A stretch of DNA of 64,000 nucleotides from Microvirga massiliensis. Lineage in GTDB: Bacteria; Pseudomonadota; Alphaproteobacteria; Rhizobiales; Beijerinckiaceae. The notes below the pieces were generated by a model that saw only the letters and a list, made by a program, of their open reading frames with translations, was not told the DNA's origin and did no database searches. Shown here one piece after another: positions 34,100-42,360 of this stretch (position 1 is its first letter; each line of letters starts with the position of its first letter). Where the stretch lies: positions 158,730 through 222,729 of the forward strand of contig NZ_LN811359.1 in NCBI RefSeq assembly GCF_001006805.1, written 5' to 3'. Made by a program: the position numbers and the translations under genes.

Positions 34100-34972
34100 C
34101 TGCACCTCGCCAGTGCCGTCATATTCGCGCGGGGACCGATCGGAAGTGGCGATCTCGAGCAGGTGCGCCTTCCGGACGATCGCGATCACGCGCCGCGCCT
34201 CGGCGACCAGTTTCCTGTCGATGATGCCAAGAATCTCGGGATCACCGACGGCCCCGACCAAGGCGATCGTCACCGGATCGGCGATGTCCCCCGGGGCCAC
34301 GCGCGCGATCAGCGCGTTGAGGTGGAGCACAGCGTTCTCGAAGCTCGCGTGACCCGCATTGAACTCCCGGGCAAGGCCGGACAGCAGGCGGTCATTCTGC
34401 CACCCGTTCCGCATGCGTCTGAGCGCCCGAAGTTCAATCAGCCGAATGTTCTCCCGCGTGACACCGAACCGTCTCCCGAGTTCATCGAGCGTCGCGAACT
34501 CGCTCGGCAGGATCCGGCAGCGCGCGATGGTCTCCATGCGCGGGTCGCCGATGCGCGCGATCGCCCGCTCGAGCGCCGAGAGCAGGTCCTCGATCCGGAA
34601 ATCCGAAAGGACATCCTCCGGGATGTCGTCCGTCCGGTCCTGCGGGACGTCGACAGCCGGTCGTGACTGGACCTCCCATCTCGCCTCCTCGGCGGCAGCC
34701 CAGGCGAGCGGGAACGCCCTGTAGTCGATCGGGGGTTCGAACCCCGCGAGGATGCACGCTCGCGTGAGCTCGGCGAGGGTCTTCCCGCCGATGCCGTTCT
34801 CCATCAGGAGATCGCGCGCCGCGTATCGCCCGACGTCGGAGAGGCGAATCCCTAGGCGCCGGAGGATCTTCGCCGTGCGGGGTGACAGCCTGTCGAGTGC
34901 GACGAATCCTTCGGCTGCAAGGGGAGGCTTGGGAAGATGCATCGCGTTCGGCTCGGCGTCTAAAGCGGTCAC
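34004..34972 (-). CDS. Alpha-CTD-like plus sigma-70 region 4-like DNA-binding protein
   Basis: Protein of up to 322 aa. Residues about 28-75 (LSPRTAKILRRLGIRLSDVG, MENGIGGKTLAELTRA) resemble the helix-hairpin-helix C-terminal domain of RNA polymerase alpha. Residues about 150-190 (LPSEFATLDELGRRFGVTRE, NIRLIELRALRRMRN) match the helix-turn-helix of sigma region 4 that reads -35 boxes. No sigma region 2 is present, so it is not a complete sigma factor. The last 28 residues (from SERDRMLAG) are the start of the acetyltransferase pseudogene read in frame, so the natural stop seems lost. Role unknown, perhaps a transcription modulator. Confidence 0.7.
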   Translation of the reverse strand: MTALDAEPNAMHLPKPPLAAEGFVALDRLSPRTAKILRRLGIRLSDVGRYAARDLLMENGIGGKTLAELTRACILAGFEPPIDYRAFPLAWAAAEEARWEVQSRPAVDVPQDRTDDIPEDVLSDFRIEDLLSALERAIARIGDPRMETIARCRILPSEFATLDELGRRFGVTRENIRLIELRALRRMRNGWQNDRLLSGLAREFNAGHASFENAVLHLNALIARVAPGDIADPVTIALVGAVGDPEILGIIDRKLVAEARRVIAIVRKAHLLEIATSDRSPREYDGTGEVQVPRSERDRMLAGEPYDPNAPDLQAELAATQR

Positions 34973-35012
34973 ACGCTAACGGGCCGGCCGAGGGGTCCGC
35001 AAGACAGGGTCC

Positions 35013-35708
35013 TCAGCGGGCCCTCCGCCATCCCGCGCGTTCCGCTTCGGCCTCGTCGCAGAACCAGCGCTCGCCGGCCTTCTCGTTGACGGTCGTGCGC
35101 GCGTAGCTCGCCTGCCAGGGCAGGTGGTAGATGCGCACGCCGGTCCGCGAGATGTTGCCCTTGATCGGGCACTTGCGCTGTCGGTCGGCCTCTGCGCTCT
35201 CAGTAGCGCCTTCCCACTTCTTCGCGCGAAACGCCCAGGGCGGCTCGTTATCGACTGCAAACACGCCGCGACCTGCCTTTCGTGCCTCGGCCTCGACGGT
35301 CACGTAGGCGTCGCTGTACTTCACGAAGGCCCAGGCGAATCCCTGTGAAACGAGCGCGGCGTTGATCTCCCCGGAGGCGGTCGTGCAGACGGCGAGAAGA
35401 CGTCCGTAGTCGTCGTGAGCGTCTCCCTGGCAGGTAACTGTCTGACCATTGATCAGGCGCTCCAGGGCGCGCGTCGCCGCGCGGCCGCAGGCCCACTCGT
35501 TTCCCCGCCTGTCTTTGCAGCGCTGCGCGCCTTCGGGAGCATCGATCCCAAACAGCCGGATGCGCGTGCCATCGATCTCGATCGTGTCGCCGTCGAGGAT
35601 GTGCGCGATGCCGGCGACGGTCGTCGTGGCGGCAGTCGCGATGGATGTCGAAACCAATATCGTGATCGACGTCGCGAACGCATAGGTTGCATGGCGGAAG
35701 ATGGGCAT
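35013..35708 (-). CDS. Secreted thermonuclease (SNase family)
   Basis: Protein of 231 aa with signal peptide ending near SIATA. The staphylococcal nuclease core is clear: DGDTIEIDGTRIRLFGIDAP has the first catalytic Arg and, with the next residue, the catalytic Glu; DDYGRLLAVC has the second Arg. After the core, a Cys-containing tail (CPIKGNISRTGVRIYHLPWQ, ERWFCDEAEAERAGWRRAR) matches the small domain often appended to such nucleases in Rhizobiales. Probably cuts DNA/RNA outside the cytoplasm. It stands alone. Confidence 0.88.
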   Translation of the reverse strand: MPIFRHATYAFATSITILVSTSIATAATTTVAGIAHILDGDTIEIDGTRIRLFGIDAPEGAQRCKDRRGNEWACGRAATRALERLINGQTVTCQGDAHDDYGRLLAVCTTASGEINAALVSQGFAWAFVKYSDAYVTVEAEARKAGRGVFAVDNEPPWAFRAKKWEGATESAEADRQRKCPIKGNISRTGVRIYHLPWQASYARTTVNEKAGERWFCDEAEAERAGWRRAR

Positions 35709-35879
35709 TCCTCCTTCAACCAGAACTTCCGTCCCGGGTCATCTTCTGCTCCCGACAGCGACAGGAACGATAGAGCTGGGCGCCGGAACGCATGACGGAG
35801 CGCGATAGCCGATCATGGAGCCAATGAACGGCGGGGCATGCTGCATTAATGCCGAAACGAGAGGTCACCACGCCCACCC

Positions 35880-35905
35880 GTGCGGGTCGCGGTCGCGACC
35901 CGCAC
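35880..35905. terminator. Strong GC hairpin downstream of the NCS1 permease gene
   Basis: Arms GTGCGGGTCGC and GCGACCCGCAC are perfect complements around a 4-base GGTC loop. It lies about 50 bases after the stop of the minus-strand permease gene and about 170 bases before the thermonuclease start. No T-run follows on either strand, so it could be an RNA-stabilising hairpin or a factor-assisted terminator. Confidence 0.45.
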
Positions 35906-35954
35906 ATCCGGACCGATTGTCCGATCAAGCCATGAACCGCCCCTGTTCGGTGCG

Positions 35955-37259
35955 TTACCTGCTCACGGCCATCGCTGGTAACCTCTTTCCGGCGATGGCA
36001 TTGGCTGCGAGGTGGATTACGAACGCCGTCAGTGGGTTGAGGGTGACCAGGCCGATCGGGGCACCTTCCGGAACCGTCGCCCAAAGGAGGATGTTGAGCG
36101 CCACCGTTACGAGGTAGGTCACGAGAGCCAGCATGTTGACGGCCGGCAGGTCCTCGAGCCGTGTCGGGACATTCATGCGCTGACGGACGTAGTATTCCGC
36201 GAACACCACTCCGGGGACAGGCGTCAGAAACAGCCCGAGGAAGATCAGGAACCCGGTGAAGACGCTCTGGAACGGGTACGCCGATAACGCGACCGTGATG
36301 ATCAAGGATATCGCGAGCAGGATGGTCTCGCACGTCGTCCTCTTCATCCGGAACGCGTTCGCCATCGCCAGACTGCTCGAGTACATCTGGTTCTGGTTCG
36401 TCGTCCAGATCTGGGCGAAGACGACGATGAAGGCGAACGCGGTCAATCCGATCTTCGCAAAGGCCGGACCGAAATCCTCCACGCCGAGGCTCTTGTAGAA
36501 GATCAGTCCCATCATCCCGAGGCCGAACAGCCCAATAGTAAACGAGCCGACGGCTCCCACGATGACGCCTCCCGTGCTCTTCGCGTAGCGGGCCACGTCA
36601 GGAAACACCGTCGAGCCATTTATCCATAGCGCGGCGACCATGACCATCGCCGCGATGGTGCCCATCTCGCCGGGAGCGGTCGGCGGTGCCGCCACGACTG
36701 CATCCCAGCCGCCGGCCACCGCCACCGCGCGGTAGATCGAGATCGCGAAGAGCACCAGCAGCGCCGGAATGGCTATGCGGTTCAGCCACGTCATTCCCTT
36801 CTGGAGTCCGGTTCGCGTCGTCACCGTGGTCAGGATCCCGAAGGCGATCAGGAGAGACGCAGCCTTCCAGAACGCGATGTCCGGAAAGAAGGACATGATC
36901 AGCAGCAACTGGATCACCCACCAGCCTTGCGAGGTGACGATGAGCAGCGCCGAGGGCAATCGGCTTCCCTGATCGCCAAAGGCGAAGCGTGTCGTGAGCG
37001 CATAGGACGTCCGCTCGCGATAACCGATGTAACCCATCAGGATGGCGTTCACGACGACGATGGCGGTGCCTCCCGCAAGAACCCAAAATCCATGCCAGAA
37101 GGAAAAGTGCATGGCGGCCATCACCCCGACCATGAGCCCGGTTGGGATGATCACGAAGCCCGTGTAGTTGAGGCTGATATCGAACCATCCCATCCTGGCG
37201 TGATCGGGAACCCTCGACAGGGCGAAGTCTTCCGATCCGACTGCGTATTGCTCCGACAT
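35955..37259 (-). CDS. NCS1-family nucleobase/hydantoin-type permease
   Basis: Membrane protein of 434 aa with about 12 helices, resembling CodB-type members of the nucleobase:cation symporter-1 family. Key parts: FALSRVPDHARMGWFDISLN, YTGFVIIPTGLMVG, GDQGSRLPSALLIVTSQGWW and NGSTVFPDVARYAKS. I start at ATG 37259 because the longer frame begins inside a palindrome that looks like an operator. Substrate could be a pyrimidine, hydantoin or similar ring compound. Divergent from a MocR regulator that probably controls it. Confidence 0.87.
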   Translation of the reverse strand: MSEQYAVGSEDFALSRVPDHARMGWFDISLNYTGFVIIPTGLMVGVMAAMHFSFWHGFWVLAGGTAIVVVNAILMGYIGYRERTSYALTTRFAFGDQGSRLPSALLIVTSQGWWVIQLLLIMSFFPDIAFWKAASLLIAFGILTTVTTRTGLQKGMTWLNRIAIPALLVLFAISIYRAVAVAGGWDAVVAAPPTAPGEMGTIAAMVMVAALWINGSTVFPDVARYAKSTGGVIVGAVGSFTIGLFGLGMMGLIFYKSLGVEDFGPAFAKIGLTAFAFIVVFAQIWTTNQNQMYSSSLAMANAFRMKRTTCETILLAISLIITVALSAYPFQSVFTGFLIFLGLFLTPVPGVVFAEYYVRQRMNVPTRLEDLPAVNMLALVTYLVTVALNILLWATVPEGAPIGLVTLNPLTAFVIHLAANAIAGKRLPAMAVSR

Positions 37260-37355
37260 CTGTTTCCATCCCTCGTTTCGGGCGGCCGCCGACGCGTTGA
37301 CGTCTGAAGTTGTATCGACAGTAAAAAGAATCGCGTCGCGAAACCACCAAATAAA

Positions 37356-37383
37356 CATTGTCCGAATAAAAATTCAGACAATG
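37356..37383. promoter_or_regulatory. 28-bp inverted repeat between NCS1 permease and MocR genes
   Basis: Outer arms CATTGTC and GACAATG, then a mismatched base, then inner arms GAAT and ATTC around AAAA. The layout is symmetric and AT-rich at the centre. It lies about 80 bases before the MocR start and about 100 before the permease start, a likely shared control site for both divergent genes. Confidence 0.55.
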
Positions 37384-37464
37384 TGTTTGCGCTACCCCCA
37401 ACTGGGGATTTCCATGAAAAGCCCTTGCCAGCAGTAAGTCAATCGGTGTTCAATCGCCTTCACG

Positions 37465-38850
37465 ATGTGGGCTGATCTTATCAGACAAGTTCCTGGACCC
37501 CGCTACCGGGCGATCGTCCAAGTAATCTCGGACGCGATCCGGTCCGGTAAACTGTCGGCCCGCGACCAGTTGCCGACGCACCGCGAACTGGCCCGGCAGC
37601 TCGACATCGACGTCGGGACCGCCTCGCGGGCCTACACCGAATTGCGGCGCCGGGGCTTGATCAGCGGTGAGGTAGGGCGAGGAACCTACGTCGCGGAGAC
37701 TGTCCGCGATGCGCCTTCCTCGATTTCCGAGGCACCGTCCGCCGGCAGCTTCATCGATCTGTCGCACAACTTTCCGCTGAATGCGCCCACGAGTCCGCTA
37801 GTGGCACGAACCATCGAGGAGTTGAGCCGCGACTGCGACATCGCCGGTCTGATGACCCACCAAGTGGACCTGGGTCATGCTCACCACCGGGAGGCTGGAC
37901 GCGCCTGGCTTGACTTCAACGGCTTGTCGGACGCAGACGGCGAGATCGCCGTGACCGCCGGCGCCCAGCACGGCCTGCTGCTGGCGATCTCCGCGCTAAC
38001 GCGCCCGGGCGACCGGGTGATGACGGAAGCCTTCACCTACTTCGGGATGAAGTCGGTCGCCACCATGCTGGGGCTGGAGCTCGTCGCCGTCGACATTGAC
38101 GGCGAGGGCGTGCTGCCCGAGAGCTTTGAGAACGCCTGCCGCACGAGCGGCGCGAAGGTCCTCTACTGCACGCCGACCCTGCACAACCCGACGACAGCCC
38201 TCATGTCGGAGGGAAGACGCGAGGAGATTGCGGAGATCAGTCGTCGTTATGGCGTCCACATCGTGGAGGATGACGTCTACGGTTTCCTGCTCGAGCCGCG
38301 CTTGAGGCCCCTGTGCAGCCATGCGCCTGATCTCACGTTCTACGTCACGAGTCTCTCGAAGTGCATCGGGCCCGGACTGCGCATCGGATTTCTCCGGTTC
38401 CCGGCCTCGTATCGCGAGAAGGTGGGCCTGGCGACCCGCGCCACGACACTGATGGCATCCCCGCTCACGGCCGAGATCGCAGCCCGCATGATCGAAACCG
38501 GATTTTTGCACTGCATTGCAGCCGACCAAAGCGCGATGATGAAGCAACGACAATCGACGGCAGGGTTGTTGCTTCGTGAATATTCCATGCAACGCCACCC
38601 GCAGTCGTTCCACGTCTGGCTGGAAATGGTCAACGGCTGGTCGCCCCGGGAATTCTCGCTGGAGGCGGAGCGTCTGGGTGTCGGCGTCGCGCCTGGAGAC
38701 CTCTTCGCCGTTTCGTCCGCGACGCGGTCTCGCGCAGTCCGTCTGTGCATTTCCGCTGCAAACGACGCCTCGCAGTTGAACAGCGCGCTTTCTCTTCTCT
38801 CCGGTCTTCTCGAAAAACCCCGAAAGACGGGCGCCTCGCGTGCTGCGTGA
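37465..38850 (+). CDS. MocR-type regulator 1 (GntR HTH fused to class I aminotransferase domain)
   Basis: Protein of 461 aa. N-terminal GntR winged helix: LSARDQLPTHRELARQLDID, VGTASRAYTELRRRGLI. From about residue 100, a PLP-type fold: PGDRVMTEAFTYFGMKS, YCTPTLHNPTTALMS and the PLP lysine in SLSKCIGPGLRIG near residue 300. MocR proteins sense an amine or PLP adduct and often act on a divergent gene, here the NCS1 permease. RidA follows by 55 bases. Confidence 0.88.
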   Translation: MWADLIRQVPGPRYRAIVQVISDAIRSGKLSARDQLPTHRELARQLDIDVGTASRAYTELRRRGLISGEVGRGTYVAETVRDAPSSISEAPSAGSFIDLSHNFPLNAPTSPLVARTIEELSRDCDIAGLMTHQVDLGHAHHREAGRAWLDFNGLSDADGEIAVTAGAQHGLLLAISALTRPGDRVMTEAFTYFGMKSVATMLGLELVAVDIDGEGVLPESFENACRTSGAKVLYCTPTLHNPTTALMSEGRREEIAEISRRYGVHIVEDDVYGFLLEPRLRPLCSHAPDLTFYVTSLSKCIGPGLRIGFLRFPASYREKVGLATRATTLMASPLTAEIAARMIETGFLHCIAADQSAMMKQRQSTAGLLLREYSMQRHPQSFHVWLEMVNGWSPREFSLEAERLGVGVAPGDLFAVSSATRSRAVRLCISAANDASQLNSALSLLSGLLEKPRKTGASRAA

Positions 38851-38905
38851 TCCCCTGCGGGACAACCCCTCCCTTTCCCCGAATCAGATCCAACAGGAGT
38901 CAAAG

Positions 38906-39304
38906 ATGTCAGGCACCAAGTTCCACATGGTCGAAGCGGCGCCAACTCCCGTCGGGCCCTTCTGCCATGCGACCGAAACCGATGGTTGGATCTTCCTGAC
39001 GGGGCAGATGCCGACCGATCCCAATGACGATCACGCGCCGTTGCCGGAGGGCGTGGAGGCCCAGACGCGGCGCGTGATGGACAACCTTCTTCTCGTTCTT
39101 CAAGGCCTTGGGCTGACGCTGGAGAATGTCGTGTCGGCGCGCGTTTTCCTCACGCATTTCGAACGGGACTTCGAGGCGATGAACAAGGTCTACAAGGCCT
39201 ATTTTGCGCAGGGAAAGCTTCCCGCCAGGACCTGCATCGGCGTGACCGGCCTGGCAGTCGGTGCCTTGGTAGAGATCGACTTTATTGCACGTCGACCGGC
39301 ATGA
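38906..39304 (+). CDS. ridA: RidA family enamine/imine deaminase
   Basis: Small protein of 132 aa from ATG 38906 with AGGAG upstream. FLTGQMPTDPNDD and the C-terminal PARTCIGVTGLAVGALVEID contain the arginine that binds the substrate carboxylate in RidA. The family hydrolyses reactive enamines such as 2-aminoacrylate. Slightly longer than E. coli RidA because of an insert around DDHAPLPEG. Probably co-transcribed with the MocR gene, and useful to an amine-catabolic pathway. Confidence 0.88.
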   Translation: MSGTKFHMVEAAPTPVGPFCHATETDGWIFLTGQMPTDPNDDHAPLPEGVEAQTRRVMDNLLLVLQGLGLTLENVVSARVFLTHFERDFEAMNKVYKAYFAQGKLPARTCIGVTGLAVGALVEIDFIARRPA

Positions 39305-39340
39305 GGTCCGACCGGCAACATCAGGATAATCCGGAAATGC

Positions 39341-39366
39341 CAAGGCCGGGCCTAAGCCCGACCTTG
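39341..39366. terminator. Hairpin between convergent ridA and ureohydrolase 2 genes
   Basis: Arms CAAGGCCGGGC and GCCCGACCTTG pair over 11 positions with one C-A mismatch and a CTAA loop. It lies 36 bases after ridA and 57 bases after the minus-strand ureohydrolase gene, so it may serve both. No T-run is seen. Confidence 0.5.
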
Positions 39367-39422
39367 AACTGCGGAAAGTCCGAATTCGACGTGAGGGAGT
39401 ATTACCGTATGCCGAGCGTGCG

Positions 39423-40343
39423 TTATCCCTCTACGGCTTGGTGTTGCCGCGCTATCAGGTGAAGCGCGTTGAGGGTCACGGTCGCTGCCAGAAGCGCCGA
39501 CATGCCGCCAACATCGTGCGGAGGGCTCACGGTGTTGACGTTCACGCCGACGATGTTCAACCCCAGGCAGGCCTCCAGCACCGCGAGTCCCTCGCGAGCG
39601 GTCGCGCCTCCCCAGGTGGGCGTGCACACGCCGGGAGCGACGGACGGATCAAAGAAGTCCATGTCGAAGGATAGGTAAACGGACCTATCGCCGACTGCGT
39701 CGTGAATCTGCTTAAAAACGTCCTCGATCCCGCGGGAGAGGAGTTCATCCAGCGTGATGACATTGTAGCCGAGGGAAGCGCCGTACTCGAGCACCCCGGC
39801 CACCATGGTCGAGCCCCGCATGCCGACCTGGAACGAGCATTCGGCGGCTACCAGCCCTTCCTCAACCGCTCGTGCGAAGGCCGTTGCGGTATTGTACCCG
39901 TCGATCGGATAGGCGTCGGTATGGGCGTCGATGTGGATGGTCGCGAGATCGGGATACACCCGGTGCAGCGCGCGCATTTCCGGCAGGGCGATGGCTCCGT
40001 CGCCGCCGAGCGTAACCGGGACCACCCGCTGACTTGCGATCGCGCCGACCGCCTTCTCGATCGCAGCGTAGGAGGCTTCGATCTCTCCGGGTGAGACGCG
40101 CGCATCGCCCACGTCGACTACCTTCAGCGCTTCCAGCGGATTGATCCCCGTCTTCAGGTTGAAGGCGCGCAGGAGCAGCGACTGCTCCCGGATCGAGGAT
40201 GGACCGAGCCTGGATCCGATCCGCTGCGGATGGGTGCCGCAATCGAACGGAATGCCGAGAACGACGGCCTTGGCATCGCCGATGTCGGTCCGGTGGGGCA
40301 CACCCATGAAGGTCGGCGCAAAGGAGAACGGAGCCTCTGTCAT
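39423..40343 (-). CDS. Ureohydrolase (agmatinase) family protein 2, non-canonical metal site
   Basis: Protein of 306 aa. Metal motifs DAHTD (139-143) and SFDMDFFDP (225-233) are intact, but the first motif is GGDGA at 113-117, so the histidine ligand of GGDHS is a glycine. The substrate-side YNHxTPF block is also changed, to YNTATAF. It is last in the polyamine-type ABC operon, 64 bases after the binding-protein gene, so it likely acts on the imported compound; an amidino or guanidino substrate is possible. I start at ATG 40343; a longer frame upstream overlaps the binding-protein gene. Confidence 0.83.
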   Translation of the reverse strand: MTEAPFSFAPTFMGVPHRTDIGDAKAVVLGIPFDCGTHPQRIGSRLGPSSIREQSLLLRAFNLKTGINPLEALKVVDVGDARVSPGEIEASYAAIEKAVGAIASQRVVPVTLGGDGAIALPEMRALHRVYPDLATIHIDAHTDAYPIDGYNTATAFARAVEEGLVAAECSFQVGMRGSTMVAGVLEYGASLGYNVITLDELLSRGIEDVFKQIHDAVGDRSVYLSFDMDFFDPSVAPGVCTPTWGGATAREGLAVLEACLGLNIVGVNVNTVSPPHDVGGMSALLAATVTLNALHLIARQHQAVEG

Positions 40344-40407
40344 ACTTGGTCCTGTTTGTTGGCAGCATTTCGCGGGCCGACAGGGCGCCGGCCCGCGTTG
40401 GAATCGA

Positions 40408-41532
40408 TCAGGAGGCGATTGCATCCATGTAGCGGTTGAGTGCAGTCGCGTACTGCTCCGCGTACCACTCGTTGTCGACGGCCACCTGCTTCGCGACGTT
40501 CTCCGGCGACCCGCAGTTGTACGCAGCCAGGTCCGTGGACACGAGCGCCGACGCCTCCGGATTGATCGGCCCGTTGCCAACGCGCTTGAGCAGCTCGACC
40601 TGGCTCTCGGGGCGTTGCGTCGAGGCGATGAACTTCCACGCGAGTTCGCGGCCGGGAGCCCCCTTTGGCACGATCCACGCGCCGGCGAACAGGATGCCTT
40701 GATCGAAGGTGAACTGAATCCGGTCACCAACTTCCTTTTGGAGGAGCATGGATCGGGTGTGCCAGAGGTTGCCCATGACCACCTCGCGGTTCCGGAAGAA
40801 TTGCTGGCTCTCGGCTCCGCTCGTCCAGAATATGGTATGCTCCTTGATCTCCTTGATCTTCTCGAGCGCCCGGTCGACATCGATCGGGTAGATCTTGTCC
40901 GCGGCGACCCCGTCCGCCATCAGGGCGGCCTCGAGCATGCCCTCGATGTTGTTGCGAAGGGTCCGCTTGCCGGGAAAGTCCTTCACGTTCCAGAAGTCAG
41001 CCCAGTTCTTCGGCGCCGGTCCCTTGAGCGCGTTACGGTCATAGGTCAGGACGAACGAATAGAGGTAGGCACCGACGCCCCAGTCGGAGCGGTGGGCCGG
41101 GCGGAGCTTGTCCTTGGAGACGACGTTCCAGTCGATCTTCTCGAGAAGGTTCTGCCGCCCGAGTTCGACCGACGCCGGAACGGTGCGGTCGCAGACGTCC
41201 CAGGTGACGCTGCCGCTCTCGACCATCGCCTTGATCTTGCCCGATGTCGGCCCGGCGCCGCTGATGACCACCTTCGCGCCGGAATTGGCGGCGTTGAACG
41301 GCTTGGCCCAGATATCCTCGTAGGCCGGGACGGCATCGCCGCCCCAATTCACGACTACCAGCTCTCCGGACGCTGCGTGCGCGACTGGGGTGAACCGGAG
41401 CGCAGCGGGCGCGATCCCGAGCGCCACCAGCGCCTGGAGGAAGCGGCGCCGGTGTACGCGCTTGCCCTCGGTCTGCTCACGTAGGATCGCAAGGCAGTCG
41501 TCGCGAAATTCCTGATGTCCCGGGTCCGTCAT
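40408..41532 (-). CDS. Polyamine-type ABC substrate-binding protein (PotD-like) 1
   Basis: Periplasmic protein of 374 aa. A cytoplasmic-looking N-terminus precedes a Tat-type leader, VHRRRFLQALVALG, cleaved near AHA-ASG. LVVVNWGGDAVPAYEDIW and VGAYLYSFVLTYDRNAL are typical of the PotD/PotF-like group. AGAGGAGAGGACA precedes the ATG and supports this start. Ligand uncertain; the linked ureohydrolase favours a basic, guanidino-like compound. Confidence 0.88.
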   Translation of the reverse strand: MTDPGHQEFRDDCLAILREQTEGKRVHRRRFLQALVALGIAPAALRFTPVAHAASGELVVVNWGGDAVPAYEDIWAKPFNAANSGAKVVISGAGPTSGKIKAMVESGSVTWDVCDRTVPASVELGRQNLLEKIDWNVVSKDKLRPAHRSDWGVGAYLYSFVLTYDRNALKGPAPKNWADFWNVKDFPGKRTLRNNIEGMLEAALMADGVAADKIYPIDVDRALEKIKEIKEHTIFWTSGAESQQFFRNREVVMGNLWHTRSMLLQKEVGDRIQFTFDQGILFAGAWIVPKGAPGRELAWKFIASTQRPESQVELLKRVGNGPINPEASALVSTDLAAYNCGSPENVAKQVAVDNEWYAEQYATALNRYMDAIAS

Positions 41533-41550
41533 TGTCCTCTCCTCTGGTTG

Positions 41551-42348
41551 CTAGGCCCCGCTTGGCTGAGGCCGGAAAGTCTTGAATGCTGCAATCGCGA
41601 AGGTCAGCAGGATCATGATGGTCCCGATCGCCGCGATGGCCGGATCGATGTTGTCGGCAAGCCCTTCCCAGATCCGGCGCGGAAGCGTCGTCACGTGGCG
41701 GCTCGTCACGAACAGGGCAACAACGATCTCGTCCCAGGATGTGATGAAGGCGAAGGCGGCCCCCGATGCGATGCCGGTCACGATCTGGGGCAGAATCACC
41801 CACCGCATGGCCTGCGACGGCGTGCAGCCGAGGCTCCGGGCCGCCTGCTCGAGGCGTCGGTCGAGGTTCGCGAGTGAGCCGGCCACCGTGAGGACCACGA
41901 ACGGCACGCCCTTCATCGTGTGGATCAGGATCAGGCCGAGATAGCTGTCGAGAAGGCCGATGGTTGCCCATGCGCGATAGAAGGCGACGGCATGGACGAT
42001 CGGCGGAACGATCAGGGGAGCGAGCATCAGCAGGCGGAGCCGCTTCGCCAGAGGCACGCCGAGACGCCAGGCTCCCACCGCGAACGCCGTCCCGAGCGAG
42101 ACGGAAAGCAGGGTAGCGCCGATGGCGACGATCAGGCTGTCGAGGATGCTCTTCGACCAGCGCGCGTCGTTGATCAGGCTGGAGTAGTGTCGAAGCGAGA
42201 TCCCGCCGGACGGCATGGAAAGGTAGCGTTCCGGCGTAACGGATATCGGGATGATCACCAGCATCGGCAGGATGAGAAAGCAGGCCGTCGCCCAAGCCAG
42301 TATGCGAGGGAACCGGGAGGCGCCGACTGCTTCGTTCTGCGAGGTCAT
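41551..42348 (-). CDS. Polyamine-type ABC permease, PotC family 1
   Basis: Permease of 265 aa. ISLRHYSSLINDARWSKSIL is the loop after helix 1, and the coupling loop EQAARSLGCTPSQAMRWVIL with PQIVTGIASGAAFAF is typical. SWDEIVVALFVTS follows as in PotC. Between the PotB-type gene and the binding-protein gene, 18 bases from the latter. Confidence 0.9.
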   Translation of the reverse strand: MTSQNEAVGASRFPRILAWATACFLILPMLVIIPISVTPERYLSMPSGGISLRHYSSLINDARWSKSILDSLIVAIGATLLSVSLGTAFAVGAWRLGVPLAKRLRLLMLAPLIVPPIVHAVAFYRAWATIGLLDSYLGLILIHTMKGVPFVVLTVAGSLANLDRRLEQAARSLGCTPSQAMRWVILPQIVTGIASGAAFAFITSWDEIVVALFVTSRHVTTLPRRIWEGLADNIDPAIAAIGTIMILLTFAIAAFKTFRPQPSGA

Positions 42349-42360
42349 GACTCCGTCCCG

